Source of the DNA: Atriophallophorus winterbourni
Taxonomy: Eukaryota; Platyhelminthes; Trematoda; Plagiorchiida; Microphallidae
DNA: 64,000 bases
Direction of reading: 5' to 3'
Assembly (NCBI GenBank): GCA_013407085.1
Contig: JACCGJ010020363.1
Span: 32,509-96,508 of the forward strand
Positions 62,946-64,000 of this stretch are shown here, piece by piece. How positions within the stretch are numbered: position 1 is the first letter of the stretch; each line of letters begins with the position of its first letter. Below the pieces are notes generated by a model. The model had not been told where the DNA came from. It did not search any database and saw only the letters and a list, made by a program, of their open reading frames with translations. A program made the position numbers and the translations under genes.

Positions 62946-63639
62946 CGTGTAGTGATTGTTCATATCCTTTAGGTAATGTTTGTCGATTGTCCGTAGGCCA
63001 GTCGTTTATGAATTTCTGCTGATCATCAGTAACCGGATCTAATGTCCACACACACCCCTTGTTGAGCATTTCATGAAATATTTTAAAGTCTTTCTCTCTC
63101 AAGTGAACGTTTTCACCCATATCTAGCTTTCACCGCCAATTTCACATGCGCTGAGTTAAATGGACACTAAATGATGCATTTCTCGTTTTGTTCATCCAGT
63201 TATGTGCCCCACCAATTGGAACTCAGCACCCCAGAGCCGCAAACCTCTTAGCGTCGAAACGCCGGGGGGTTCCCGAACGCATGCAGATTTTTTACACCCC
63301 GTGAAGATGACGACAATCCATTTTTAATCCACCGTTCATGTAAATATGTTGAAAATACGTTGCCTGCAGTGCGATCTCTCATTTTATTAATCCAATCGCA
63401 GCTATTTTCAAGCATCTTATTTAATAGGTCTATCAACAGAACAAATACACGCGTGAATATATTATTCCTGTTTTTCGTTGACAAGTGCTAAGAAAGGTGG
63501 CGTTATTTGAAAGGTATTACGGAGTGAACTTACAATTTTAACATTCATTCCAAGAAAGCGTACACGTTATCCCGAGTGCGTGCGATTCCGTTTTCGAAGC
63601 TACAGTCAAATTAGAGAGAGTTGATGCAACCATTCGTAC

Positions 63640-64000
63640 GGTTCAAGATTCAAGATTTATGGTTGAAAAAGCAATTAATTTTACAATAACCACAGGGTGG
63701 AAATATAGGTACAAATGTATATATATATAAGTATAAATAAAATCAAAATCAATGGGACAATGATAGCTTATTAATAGTTTGGGGCAAAATTCGGATTAGC
63801 TCTCATATAATCGTCAAGTTTTGATTTGAATATAGATAAACTGTTTGAGCTTACCAAATCGGAAGGTAGGGAATTTCAAGCAAAGCACACACGTACCGAA
63901 TAAAAATACCTGCGGCAGTTCCGTTTGGAATGTGGTATTTCCAACTTGCAACCATGACCACGGCTGTTGCTGGAAGTTCGTAGGTGGAATAATATATCCA
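63640..64000 (-). mobile_element. CR1-like LINE 3' end, runs off the window
   Basis: Nearly the same sequence as 52025-52400, with a 30-bp insertion near 63880. It begins at TTCAAGATTTATGGTTG and continues past the window edge. Confidence 0.82.

Noticed and set aside
1..64000. tRNA or rRNA genes
   Set aside because: No cloverleaf with B-box or rRNA core sequence was recognised by eye; a dedicated scan was not possible.

Overview
The window looks like nuclear DNA of a flatworm, most likely a trematode. It has intron-rich animal genes with widely spaced exons, buried in non-LTR retrotransposons, Penelope-like elements, SINE-like repeats and MULE relics. No species-level marker was found, so the taxon is an inference. 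There are 20 unknown bases at 24720-24739.

Region 1 (1-22993, + strand) is the 3' part of a plexin gene, the receptor for semaphorins. I assembled 17 exons by hand. All splice phases agree and the total is 4314 nt (1437 residues plus stop). The exons encode the last IPT/TIG repeats, one membrane span, and the whole cytoplasmic split RasGAP-like domain with its Rho-binding insert. The Sema and PSI domains lie upstream of the window.

Region 2 (22994-44132) is intergenic and dominated by mobile elements. It holds a MULE relic, a 2.6-kb RTE-like LINE, Penelope-like fragments (one pair head to head), CR1-like LINE pieces, and a MULE relic nested in a Penelope-like element.

Region 3 (44133-62000, + strand) is a second multi-exon gene of about 711 residues in 8 proposed exons. 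It resembles the CUPID (DUF3338) region of FRMD4A/FRMD4B/INAVA, cytohesin-binding scaffolds of cell junctions. No FERM domain was found. Its introns carry an almost intact antisense RTE LINE with an 11-bp target duplication, CR1 pieces and many short repeats. Region 4 (62001-64000) holds LINE scraps.

The most interesting signal is a short repeat family with a unit of about 217-243 bp, spread over the window. Many copies carry a minimal type I hammerhead ribozyme: a CTGATGA box, a small stem II, GAAAC, a palindromic ACCGGT helix III, a GTC or GTA cleavage triplet, and a complementary stem I. Several copies are tandem, holding more than one unit. Two are bracketed by short target duplications, as expected for a non-autonomous retroelement that moves through a self-cleaving multimeric RNA. 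The Penelope-like element ends carry a second, weaker hammerhead-like motif with the same layout.
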